A stretch of DNA of 5,639 nucleotides from Oscillibacter sp. (GCA_017447005.1 JAFSOM010000607.1:1-5639); one strand, 5' to 3'. Shown: positions 1 through 5,608, numbered from the stretch's first letter. Numbers and translations: made by a program. Notes: generated by a model not told the origin, from the letters alone.

Positions 1-101
<101 letters not shown>

Positions 102-104
102 ACA

Positions 105-142
105 AAACGCGGTTCGCTTCGGCGAATCGCGTTTCGCTTTTT
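105..142 (+). terminator. Rho-independent terminator after 5S rRNA
   Basis: A 13-bp stem (105-117 with 122-134, one G-T wobble) is closed by a C(TTCG)G tetraloop, an exceptionally stable RNA loop. It is followed by CGC and five Ts (138-142). It starts only a few bases after the 5S 3' end, as expected for the end of an rRNA operon. Confidence 0.85.
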
Positions 143-157
143 ATGCGGCGTTCACAG

Positions 158-279
158 AACCCCTCCCCCTGTCCCCCTCCCCTTTCAGGGGCGGGGAACG
201 AAATTTGAAACGTAAAATCAAAAAAATTACTCCGCACATTTCGGAAAGTCCCCCCTGAAAGGGGGGATTTAGGGGGGTT
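158..279. repeat. MITE-like inverted pair of C/G-rich palindromic repeats
   Basis: Two related units lie in inverted orientation. The left one (158-198) reads AACCCCTCCCC... through CCCCTTTCAGGGGCGGGG on the plus strand. The right one (about 242-279), read on the minus strand, also starts AACCCC and passes through CCCCTTTCAGGGGGG. Each unit is itself a hairpin; the right one has a perfect 7-bp stem (249-255 with 261-267) and the left is interrupted by one mismatch. Together they make an imperfect inverted-repeat element of about 120 bp with an A/T-rich centre (200-240, including a run of A). No reading frame of its own and no clear target-site duplication are visible. Such sequence is typical of non-autonomous dispersed intergenic repeats. 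The alternative is a double terminator for convergent transcription, but the U-tracts are poor. Confidence 0.6.
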
Positions 280-322
280 ATATTCCCGTCTGACGCGCTA
301 CCTTTCCCCGTAAGACGGATAA

Positions 323-376
323 AGCTTGCCCTCATCCGGCGCTGCGCGCCACCTTCCCCCGTTACCGGGGGAAGGC
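323..376. repeat. GC-rich double-hairpin intergenic repeat
   Basis: Two hairpins stand side by side. GGCGC-TGC-GCGCC occupies 338-350. A perfect 10-bp stem (352-361 with 366-375, CCTTCCCCCG/CGGGGGAAGG) has loop TTAC. The leading CCTCATCCGG and the two hairpins look like a common kind of dispersed palindromic repeat found between bacterial genes. It lies between the 3' ends of the convergent rRNA and lexA transcription units. There is no T-tract on either side, so it is not a convincing terminator, although it could act as an RNA 3'-end stabiliser. Confidence 0.55.
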
Positions 377-438
377 CAAACTTGACAGCGTAATCGTTAA
401 ATCCTTAAGAGGTTGCGCCGCGCCGTGACAAAAGGCCT

Positions 439-498
439 TTACATGCGCTCATAAGTCCGCCAGACCGCCCCGCCACAATGCCAACAACTGCGCGTTCG
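439..498 (-). pseudogene. Degenerate duplicate of the lexA 3' end
   Basis: This 60-base stretch is a near copy of 499-557, the last 19 codons of lexA with the TAA stop and two bases further in. The two units abut exactly (498/499), so this is a head-to-tail tandem duplication. I count five substitutions plus a 2-nt and a 1-nt indel, all in the left two-thirds or the centre. The frame is shifted relative to lexA, so the copy is not a coding remnant in use. It lies immediately after the lexA stop and would be in the mRNA 3' UTR. The drift indicates an old event, not an assembly artefact. Confidence 0.88.
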
Positions 499-1242
499 TT
501 ACACGCGCTCGTAAGTCCGCCAGACCGCCGTCACAATCCCTAACACCTGCGCGTTCGCGCCGTCAATCGGGGAGTAGGCGTCGTTCTCCGGCAAAAGCCA
601 TACGTGGCCGCTCCGCAACGAATACCGCTTGACCGTGGCCTCGTCGCCAATCAGCGCCACTACAATTTCTCCCTGATTCGCCTCCGGCTGTTGACGCACT
701 ATCACGTAGTCGCCCGGGAATATCCCCGCGTTTAACATCGACTCCCCGCGTACCCGTAGGGCGAAATACGCGCCGCCGCGCTTGGGGATGTCCAGCGTCA
801 AATAGCCCTCCACGCGCTCCTGAGCCAGTATCGGACTGCCCGCCGCTACCGCGCCTAATATTGGAATCCGGGCGCCGCTCTCCTGCGTCTCCGTCCGGGC
901 GCCGTAGTCCCGGGCCGCCGTCCGTCCGCCGTACTCCCGCGGGTTCGTCCGATTGCCGTACTCCCGCGCCGCCGTCCGGGAGGCGTCCGCGTCCGTCCAT
1001 TCGTCGTCCAGTTCCGCTTTCAGACAGTCCGGAATCTCTAATAGCGTAATGGCGCGGCTCTTCCCCGCCTCAATCGCAATCAGACCCGCCTTTTCCAAGT
1101 TCTTCAAATGGAAATGGGCCGTCGAGGACGATTTCAGGTTCATCGCCGCGCATATGTCCCGTACCGCCGGTATAAAACCGTGCGCCCGCTGATAGTCCCG
1201 GAGATAATCGTACACTTTCCGCTGCATAGGGGTCAGTTTCAT
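499..1242 (-). CDS. lexA: LexA SOS-response repressor (self-cleaving) with repeat-expanded linker
   Basis: LexA represses DNA-damage genes and, when RecA filaments form, cuts itself to induce them. The product from ATG 1242 is 247 aa, against about 200-205 for typical LexA. Residues 2-65 form the winged-helix DNA-binding domain (opening LTPMQRKVYDYL, recognition region around DICAAMNLKSSSTAHFHL). The C-terminal S24 peptidase domain shows the Ala-Gly cleavage site in GAVAAGSPIL (A134-G135), nucleophile serine in RGESM (S168) and general-base lysine in ATVKRY (K205). The Ser-Lys spacing of 37 equals that of E. coli LexA (119/156). The extra length is a linker (about 88-123) of four 9-residue repeats ending just before the cleavage site. 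ATG 1242 is chosen because GGGAGG lies 6 nt upstream and the protein then begins MKLTP; an ATG at 1263 (7 residues longer) is the alternative. It has its own promoter and is probably autoregulated. Confidence 0.95.
   Translation of the reverse strand: MKLTPMQRKVYDYLRDYQRAHGFIPAVRDICAAMNLKSSSTAHFHLKNLEKAGLIAIEAGKSRAITLLEIPDCLKAELDDEWTDADASRTAAREYGNRTNPREYGGRTAARDYGARTETQESGARIPILGAVAAGSPILAQERVEGYLTLDIPKRGGAYFALRVRGESMLNAGIFPGDYVIVRQQPEANQGEIVVALIGDEATVKRYSLRSGHVWLLPENDAYSPIDGANAQVLGIVTAVWRTYERV
874..981 (-). repeat. Four 27-bp tandem repeats inside lexA
   Basis: Four in-frame units at 955-981, 928-954, 901-927 and 874-900 encode SRTAAREYG, NRTNPREYG, GRTAARDYG and ARTETQESG. On the plus strand every unit begins GCCG and carries CGTCCG near its end. 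The first and third are most alike (identical over most of the unit) and the last is most diverged. Because the unit is a multiple of three, gain or loss of copies would change linker length without breaking the gene, as in a minisatellite. A partial fifth motif (ARIPILG) follows, but this is the normal start of the LexA catalytic domain. Confidence 0.92.
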
Positions 1243-1248
1243 AACAAG

Positions 1249-1254
1249 CCTCCC
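1249..1254 (-). promoter_or_regulatory. lexA ribosome-binding site
   Basis: GGGAGG on the minus strand with a 6-nt gap to ATG 1242. It decides the start in favour of 1242; the upstream ATG at 1263 has only GGAG at a 9-nt gap, close to the predicted 5' end of the mRNA. Confidence 0.8.
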
Positions 1255-1286
1255 AATCGTCATAACCGGTTTCTCCGTGCGGGTCT

Positions 1287-1315
1287 ATTATAGCACAGTC
1301 CGCGCCTGAACGCAA
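1287..1315 (-). promoter_or_regulatory. lexA promoter, extended -10
   Basis: On the minus strand a perfect TATAAT (1292-1287) is preceded by TGC, giving the extended -10 form TGCTATAAT. A weak -35, TTGCGT (1315-1310), sits at a 17-bp spacing. Transcription would start near 1280, leaving a leader of about 38 nt that holds the GGGAGG site. The promoter lies downstream of the terminator of the HSP90-TPR unit, so lexA is probably transcribed independently. Confidence 0.75.
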
Positions 1316-1326
1316 ACAAATGTTTC
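1313..1326. promoter_or_regulatory. Possible degenerate SOS box overlapping the lexA -35
   Basis: The plus strand reads CAAACAAATGTTTC. It has the AAC-N4-GTT core of the Gram-positive LexA operator CGAAC-N4-GTTCG, matching about 7 of 10 conserved positions. It overlaps the upstream edge of the -35 hexamer, a sensible place for an autoregulatory operator. The match is imperfect, and another dyad, AACCGGTT at 1264-1271 in the leader, is an alternative operator. LexA binding motifs differ among phyla, so the assignment is tentative. Confidence 0.35.
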
Positions 1327-1347
1327 AAAAAGTCCGGCGTCAGGCGC

Positions 1348-1396
1348 AAGAATACAAAAGTTACCGGAAACCGCGATTTTGCACGGCTTCCGGTAA
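1348..1396 (-). terminator. Rho-independent terminator of the HSP90-TPR operon
   Basis: On the minus strand a 15-bp stem (1396-1382 with 1375-1361, two G-U wobbles, loop CAAAAT) is followed by the T-rich run CTTTTGTATTCTT. TTACCGGAA/TTCCGGTAA forms its uninterrupted base. It lies about 75 nt beyond the TPR gene stop and before the lexA promoter, separating the two units. The wobbles pair only in minus-strand RNA, which supports this orientation. Confidence 0.78.
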
Positions 1397-1469
1397 TCGT
1401 CCGGCGACGCGGCGGGCGAAACGGGAAAAGTCGCGGAGACGCCAATTGCATAGGCGACGCCGTCCGGCG

Positions 1470-2732
1470 TTATCCCAGTTTGTCCCGCAATTCTTTCAGT
1501 TCCTTACGCTTCACGTCCGTTTCCATCAACTCGTCGAGTTCGCGCCCGATGTCCTCCGCCCGACGGAACCAGCGTTCCGCGTGTTTACGCGCCTCCGCCG
1601 CCGCGCCGTAACGCTCCCCGCCCGCGCCCGTCAGAAGGTACGACGCCAGCGCCGCGTAATACCACGCGTGGCAATAATGGCAGTCGTACTGGTTGTACAG
1701 CGAATCCGAATCGCGGAAACGGTACAGGAGAGGGAGTACGGAGCGCGTTTCGTCCAGCTTCCCGGCGTCCGCGCCGATACGAACTATACAGCGCAAGGTC
1801 GCTATACTCTGTCCATAAATGCCCAGCAACTTTTCCTCTATTTGACAGGTCAGAATGGCCTCCCACGCCTCGTCCAGCCGTCCCTCCGTATAAAGAAGTT
1901 GCGCTTCGGTTCGGAATTGGCATGATTTTGTATTCGCAAATCTTGTAGACCCGTTTGCCCGCCAGTCATACAGGGTTCGCCATGCCTCCGGAAGCCTGTT
2001 GTTTTTCCTGTATGCGTTGGCTAAAGCTCTATAGTAAACTTTATCATTATAGCGGGGGTACTTGTCAACCCGGTTGTCAAAAGCCTCCTGCGCTCGGTAA
2101 AGCGCGCCGCGTTTGTCGCCGCAGTCCAGAAAAAACTGCCTCTCACAGTTCAATACTGTACTCTTTGAATCGCCAATCTGTCTGACGCCTTTATAGGGTT
2201 CCAGCTTTTTCAGCAGATTGGCCTGTTTTTCCCTTGCAAGCGGGAGAGAAGAAGCAATTTCGAACATATGTTGCAGAATCCAAAACCGTACGCCGCTGTC
2301 ACCGCCGCCCAGTTCCTCCGCTTGCAGAAGCCTGTCAAGTGCAACCTTCAATTTACCTAAGAAGCACCAGCAGTAACCCTCCCAGTACAGGCTCTCACAC
2401 TGCCGGTCAAGGTCACCCAGTTCTTCCGCAAGTTCCGCCGCCTGCTGAAATCGGTCTATGGCGTTATGATAGTCCGCCCGTGTGTAAAAGTCATATCCTT
2501 CGTTATTCAGTTCATCAATGCGTCTCCGGCGGGCGGCGTCCTCGTCCTCCGGTTCGTCCTCAATATCCGCGAACAGGTCGTCCAGACTGCCAAAGTCAAA
2601 GTCGTCCCCGTCCTCGCCTTCCGGTTCGTTTAAGGTTCCGAACAGTTCGTCGAATTTCGCTTCAAGCTCCGCCTGAATATCGTTTAGCGTCCGTTCCTCT
2701 TCCGTATGGGTGTCTTTTTGATTATCCGTCAT
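1470..2732 (-). CDS. TPR-repeat protein with acidic N-terminus, likely partner of the adjacent HSP90
   Basis: A predicted cytoplasmic 420-aa protein with no signal peptide or membrane segment. Residues 1-70 are low-complexity and strongly acidic (Asp/Glu-rich about 36-65). The clearest tetratricopeptide repeat is at about 71-104 (NNEGYDFYTRADYHNAIDRF), with a second at about 110-140. Degenerate helical repeats continue to the C-terminus (for example RLPEAWRTLYDW and RLDEAWEAIL), which ends in a charged helix. TPRs bind peptides and are the classic docking module of HSP90 co-chaperones in eukaryotes; here the link rests on gene position. The start is ATG 2732: it overlaps the upstream chaperone gene by 11 nt (ATGACGGATAA) and has GGAGGG 5 nt upstream, indicating translational coupling. 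A longer frame to 2831 would be an Arg-rich shadow of the chaperone gene. I cannot name a family or precise function. Confidence 0.88.
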   Translation of the reverse strand: MTDNQKDTHTEEERTLNDIQAELEAKFDELFGTLNEPEGEDGDDFDFGSLDDLFADIEDEPEDEDAARRRRIDELNNEGYDFYTRADYHNAIDRFQQAAELAEELGDLDRQCESLYWEGYCWCFLGKLKVALDRLLQAEELGGGDSGVRFWILQHMFEIASSLPLAREKQANLLKKLEPYKGVRQIGDSKSTVLNCERQFFLDCGDKRGALYRAQEAFDNRVDKYPRYNDKVYYRALANAYRKNNRLPEAWRTLYDWRANGSTRFANTKSCQFRTEAQLLYTEGRLDEAWEAILTCQIEEKLLGIYGQSIATLRCIVRIGADAGKLDETRSVLPLLYRFRDSDSLYNQYDCHYCHAWYYAALASYLLTGAGGERYGAAAEARKHAERWFRRAEDIGRELDELMETDVKRKELKELRDKLG

Positions 2733-5367
2733 ATTCGCCCTCCGTCCGCTGCGCCCACGCCTTGACCTGCGCGTCCACTTCCTTCTGCGCCGTATCGAAT
2801 ACGTAATCGGGCGCCTTGCACAACGCGGCAAGCTCGTCTTTGGAAACCGTCAGAAAATCCTCTACCGTTTGATACTTGCGGAGAATCGTTTCAATATAGT
2901 CATGCCCGCTTGCCTTGTCCGCCAGCTTGACGTATTGCAGATGTTCCAACAGCGTCCGGGAGAGGTATTTCTTCTTCCGCGCCGCGCACAGTTCCGACAG
3001 TTTCCCGTCGGTAATATCTCCGTCCTTCACAACCTGTCCGTAAATGCGTTTCGCAATCTCTTCGGCGCTTTGCTCCCGGCTTCCGTACTGATAGGTTAAA
3101 TGGTCGCCGAAATCCACGGGCGGCGCAGGCGAACCCTCGTCACGGAAGGCGAACAGGGGCCGCTCGTCCCCGCTGACCAGTACCGCGCCCGCCTCCATCA
3201 TCACGTTAGGGAACTGTTCGCTGATTTCCGCCAGAAAGCCGTGGGCGGAATCCATCTGCGTCCGCACATTCTCCACCAGTTTCTGCGTATCGAAAAACTC
3301 CCCGGCAACCCGAACCTCGAACCAGAAAGGCGCCTGTTCAAACACGAGCCGCAGGGCGTCGCGTACCCGGTCATAGCCCGCGTCGTTGTACTTGATAATC
3401 AGGAACAGGCGGATGTGTTCCGGCGCGTTTCCCTTGCGCAAACGGGTTTGAACCTTGACAAGTTCGTCGCTTTTCTGATTCAGCCTGTTTTGCAGGACGG
3501 CGTTTTCGTCCAGCAGTTCCAGCGCCCGTTCCATCAGCGCGGAAAAGCCCTCATGTACGCCCTCCGCGCTCTTTTCGTCCAGCCGCCGGACATGAAGCAG
3601 GGCGGACGCGTACAGGTCATAGAGCAACTTTCCCCAGTCGGCGGGCGGAACGCTCGTTCCCTTCTCCGCCAGCAGTCGAATCAGGGGGTTTTTGGCGTTG
3701 AGCGTCAGACGCTGACCCTTCCGTTTGCGGGGTTTCCTGTCCGTCAAGTCGTCGAACACGCCGCCGAACTTCTCCCGTATGGCGGGGGATTCCAGCCGCC
3801 GTTCCAAATCGCGTTCCGTCTCCTCCGTATCCGTCAGCGTCGCGGGAAGCTCCCGGGGCGCGAAAACGCGGGTGCGCACTTCCGTGACGCCGTAAGTCGC
3901 CAGATTAGTTTGCAATGCCCGTTCCAGCGTCAGGAAACGGGAGCGGTCGCGCTCGGGCACGGGTTGGAATAAGATGTCCTGTCCCTGTCCGTCCAGCTTC
4001 TCCAGAACCACTTCCGACGAATGCTCCTCCGCGTAACGCTTCAACAGTTCCTCGTCGAACCGTCCCCCGGCGTCGATGACGCGCAGGCCCTTTTGATTCG
4101 CCCGCTCAAAGACGGCGTCGGCGTCCTTGGCGGTAAAGTAGCGGATGGGCGTCTTTTTTCCCGGGGTTTTGCTTCGCGTCAGGTACTCCCGCAGGGTGGA
4201 CGCGCCGCCCTCCGCGTTGGTACGGAAAGAAAGCAGAGGCGCCGCCCGTTGGAAAAACTCGGGATACTGCGCGGCGATACTCTTAATAAATACGCCGTGC
4301 TTCCGGCTGACCGCCGCGAATCCGTCGGGCTGTTCCGCCAGCTTATAAAGCCGCTCCATTATCTTGACCGCAAGCGCCTGTTTCAGAGCGCGGTAAACCG
4401 GGTCCTCTTGGTCGATGTTGTCCCGTCCGGCGTTGGGGCGCAGTCCGGGACAGTCCAGCGCGCCACGGAAAAAGCGCGCCCAGTTCGGCAAAAGGCCTGT
4501 ATCCCGTTCCTTCACCAGCATTCGACGTACAAACACGTCCACCGCGCCGGAGGCTTGGGAGTCCAGATTCTCATCCGGGATGTACAACAATCCCCCGGCC
4601 TGACAGGGCGCGCCGTTCGCCGCTTTCGTGTCGATACGGAGGGGGAATACGTCCAGCGTTATCTCGTGGTAGCGGTGGGAGACAAAATCCCTGTATTCCT
4701 GTCGCCACAGGGGACTGCGTTCCTGTTCCCACGGCGGGAAACGGTAGTTCACCGGGCCGTAGTCGTTGATATAGATGGGAACCGGGAGGAGGTCGCAGTA
4801 ACGGACGACAATTTCTTCCAGTTTCCCCGCGTCCAGCATATACTCGTACTCGGGCCGCAGAAAGACGGTAACAGTAGAGCCAATCCTGCCCCACTCGATA
4901 CCCCGAACCAGTTCACAATCAATGTCGCCTGTGTTGGCCCACAGATACGCCTCGCCGCTCTCCGCCTTCTTCGTGCGTACCTCCACCCGATAGGCCACCC
5001 GGAACGCGGACAGTAAGCCAATGCCAAACTGTCCTATCAGCTTTCGGGAAAAGCGCTCTTCCAACTGTTCCCGCTGTTCGCCCGTGCCGGAGGCGCCGAT
5101 TTTAGAAAGGTCGTTGAGAATGTCCGTCTCGTCCATGCCGATTCCATCGTCGGTGAAGGAGACGGTTTTGCTTTCCGCGTCCGTATGGATATGGATTTCG
5201 CCTTGGTATCCGTCTCCCTCCTTGGCCTGACGCCGGACGACGCCGTCAGAGGCGTTCTGAATCAGTTCCCGGACAAACACGTCGGAGGTCGTGTAGAGCC
5301 TGTCCGCCAGAATATGAATCAGCCCTTTGTAGTCGGTCTGCATTTTTATCTTGCGCGCCTGCGCCAT
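2722..5367 (-). CDS. HSP90/HtpG-family chaperone with C-terminal TIR-like/deoxyribosyltransferase-like extension
   Basis: An 881-aa ATP-dependent chaperone of the GHKL superfamily; E. coli HtpG has 624 aa. The N-terminal ATPase domain (about 9-210) has RELIQNASD (E34, N38, D41, numbered as in HtpG), DDGIGM (D74), GASGTG (91-96) and the lid glycines GQFGIG (112-117). The middle domain (about 220-510) keeps the ATP-sensing arginine in RPNAGRDNI (R315). A dimerisation-like domain (about 550-616, LNAKNPLIRLL) follows. Then come additions: a coiled coil (about 607-646), an alpha/beta domain (about 650-763) with PNVMMEAG (N721, E725), and a helical tail (about 798-866) somewhat like helix-hairpin-helix. 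It ends EGEYDG, without the eukaryotic MEEVD tail. ATG 5367 is chosen because GGGGGGAG lies 10 nt upstream and residue numbering then equals that of HtpG. The frame opens further to a TTG at 5454, but that stretch holds the promoter. It is the first gene of an operon with the TPR gene. HSP90 assignment is firm; the role of the extension is unknown. Confidence 0.93.
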   Translation of the reverse strand: MAQARKIKMQTDYKGLIHILADRLYTTSDVFVRELIQNASDGVVRRQAKEGDGYQGEIHIHTDAESKTVSFTDDGIGMDETDILNDLSKIGASGTGEQREQLEERFSRKLIGQFGIGLLSAFRVAYRVEVRTKKAESGEAYLWANTGDIDCELVRGIEWGRIGSTVTVFLRPEYEYMLDAGKLEEIVVRYCDLLPVPIYINDYGPVNYRFPPWEQERSPLWRQEYRDFVSHRYHEITLDVFPLRIDTKAANGAPCQAGGLLYIPDENLDSQASGAVDVFVRRMLVKERDTGLLPNWARFFRGALDCPGLRPNAGRDNIDQEDPVYRALKQALAVKIMERLYKLAEQPDGFAAVSRKHGVFIKSIAAQYPEFFQRAAPLLSFRTNAEGGASTLREYLTRSKTPGKKTPIRYFTAKDADAVFERANQKGLRVIDAGGRFDEELLKRYAEEHSSEVVLEKLDGQGQDILFQPVPERDRSRFLTLERALQTNLATYGVTEVRTRVFAPRELPATLTDTEETERDLERRLESPAIREKFGGVFDDLTDRKPRKRKGQRLTLNAKNPLIRLLAEKGTSVPPADWGKLLYDLYASALLHVRRLDEKSAEGVHEGFSALMERALELLDENAVLQNRLNQKSDELVKVQTRLRKGNAPEHIRLFLIIKYNDAGYDRVRDALRLVFEQAPFWFEVRVAGEFFDTQKLVENVRTQMDSAHGFLAEISEQFPNVMMEAGAVLVSGDERPLFAFRDEGSPAPPVDFGDHLTYQYGSREQSAEEIAKRIYGQVVKDGDITDGKLSELCAARKKKYLSRTLLEHLQYVKLADKASGHDYIETILRKYQTVEDFLTVSKDELAALCKAPDYVFDTAQKEVDAQVKAWAQRTEGEYDG
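2725..3078 (-). other. Helical C-terminal tail of the HSP90 protein, possible helix-hairpin-helix
   Basis: Residues 764-881 are predicted to be all helical. A stretch at about 821-855 (ETILRKYQTVEDFLTVSKDE followed by LAALCKAPDYVF) has the spacing and hydrophobic pattern of the HhH modules of UvrC or RuvA (LL..F.S...IL.AS.EEL..). The glycine-rich hairpin GxG of true DNA-binding HhH motifs is replaced by CKAPDY, so DNA binding is uncertain; it may be a protein-binding variant or a chance resemblance. Confidence 0.3.
3079..3420 (-). other. Extra alpha/beta domain of the HSP90 protein (TIR-like or nucleoside deoxyribosyltransferase-like)
   Basis: This part of the chaperone gene (residues 650-763) reads as alternating strands and helices: strand IRLFLIIKY, helix YDRVRDALRLVFEQA, strand FWFEVRVAG, helix TQKLVENVRTQMDSA, strand HGFLAEIS, PNVMMEAGAVLV, strand RPLFAFRDE. 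The order matches nucleoside deoxyribosyltransferase-like and TIR-like domains, in which a strand ending in a small/acidic stretch is followed by an NPNV.yElG-type motif bearing the catalytic glutamate. Here Asn721 and Glu725 would fill those places. In those families the substrates are nucleosides, nucleotides or NAD; an activity here is inferred, not shown. Confidence 0.55.
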
Positions 5368-5377
5368 GCGCGTCTCA

Positions 5378-5385
5378 CTCCCCCC
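5378..5385 (-). promoter_or_regulatory. Ribosome-binding site deciding the HSP90 start
   Basis: GGGGGGAG on the minus strand ends 10 nt before ATG 5367. The next in-frame ATG (5343) has no such sequence, and residues before 5367 do not look like HSP90. The spacing is slightly long but usable. Confidence 0.6.
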
Positions 5386-5425
5386 ACAGAATCCGGAATG
5401 CCGGAGAAAAATTCTTCCAACCGTC

Positions 5426-5454
5426 ATTATAAGAAATCGCGTCGAGTTTTGCAA
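5426..5454 (-). promoter_or_regulatory. Promoter of the HSP90-TPR operon
   Basis: On the minus strand TTGCAA (5454-5449) and a perfect TATAAT (5431-5426) are separated by exactly 17 bp, a strong housekeeping-sigma promoter. Transcription would begin near 5419, giving a leader of about 50 nt before ATG 5367. There is no CIRCE-type or SOS-type operator that I can see over it, so constitutive expression is the simplest reading. Confidence 0.85.
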
Positions 5455-5546
5455 CCAATTTTTACGTATTCGCCGCTGTGAGACAAAAGGCGCGGGACGG
5501 TAAGCGTTGTCTGTAGGGGCGTGTAGCGCAAAGGCGTAGAATATGC

Positions 5547-5552
5547 GATAAT
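5547..5552 (+). promoter_or_regulatory. Possible extended -10 for the right-edge gene
   Basis: GATAAT preceded by TGC (TGCGATAAT) sits just left of the inverted repeat, placing a start site near 5559 inside it. No good -35 is visible at 16-18 bp. TAGAAT at 5537-5542 is a second candidate -10. If either is used, protein bound at the inverted repeat would block or tune transcription of the gene at 5617. Confidence 0.4.
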
Positions 5553-5555
5553 GAA

Positions 5556-5593
5556 TCCCGATAAGTATCGCTAAGTGTCGATACTTATCGGGA
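5556..5593. promoter_or_regulatory. Operator-like perfect inverted repeat with 10-bp internal period
   Basis: Perfect 15-bp arms (5556-5570 and 5579-5593, TCCCGATAAGTATCG and its complement) flank the 8-nt CTAAGTGT. Each arm contains its own palindrome, CGATAAGTATCG or CGATACTTATCG, centred 20 bp apart. The middle carries CGCTAAGTGTCG, which matches the left unit at 10 of 12 positions. CG therefore recurs every 10 bp across 5559-5590, one unit per helical turn. It lies 23 bp before the start codon of the right-edge gene. No T-tract follows, so it is not a terminator. A repressor operator is most likely; a leader hairpin is the alternative. Confidence 0.75.
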
Positions 5594-5602
5594 CTATTAT
5601 AT

Positions 5603-5608
5603 AAGGAG
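5603..5608 (+). promoter_or_regulatory. Ribosome-binding site of the right-edge gene
   Basis: AAGGAG with an 8-nt gap to ATG 5617, a near-consensus site that supports the start of a gene running off the window. Confidence 0.75.

Noticed and set aside
352..375. Perfect hairpin as a lexA terminator
   Set aside because: No T-tract follows on the minus strand and it lies over 120 bp beyond the stop; it fits a dispersed repeat better.
439..557. CRISPR-like repeat pair
   Set aside because: Only two units that abut with no spacer; one is lexA coding sequence.
1243..1263. LexA starting at the ATG at 1263
   Set aside because: Possible, but its ribosome-binding site is weaker and nearly at the predicted mRNA end; ATG 1242 gives the usual LexA N-terminus.
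2733..2831. Longer TPR protein starting at 2831
   Set aside because: The extra 33 residues are Arg-rich out-of-frame reading of the chaperone gene; ATG 2732 has its own GGAGGG site.
3100..5016. Long open frames on the plus strand (about 290 and 331 codons) opposite the HSP90 gene
   Set aside because: Antisense shadows of a GC-rich gene, with no recognisable domain, ribosome-binding site or promoter; the minus frame carries unmistakable HSP90 motifs.
5368..5454. N-terminal extension of the HSP90 frame to a start codon at 5454
   Set aside because: The codon is TTG and coincides with the -35 hexamer of a strong promoter. The extra 29 residues lack HSP90 similarity, and the ATG at 5367 gives HtpG-like numbering.
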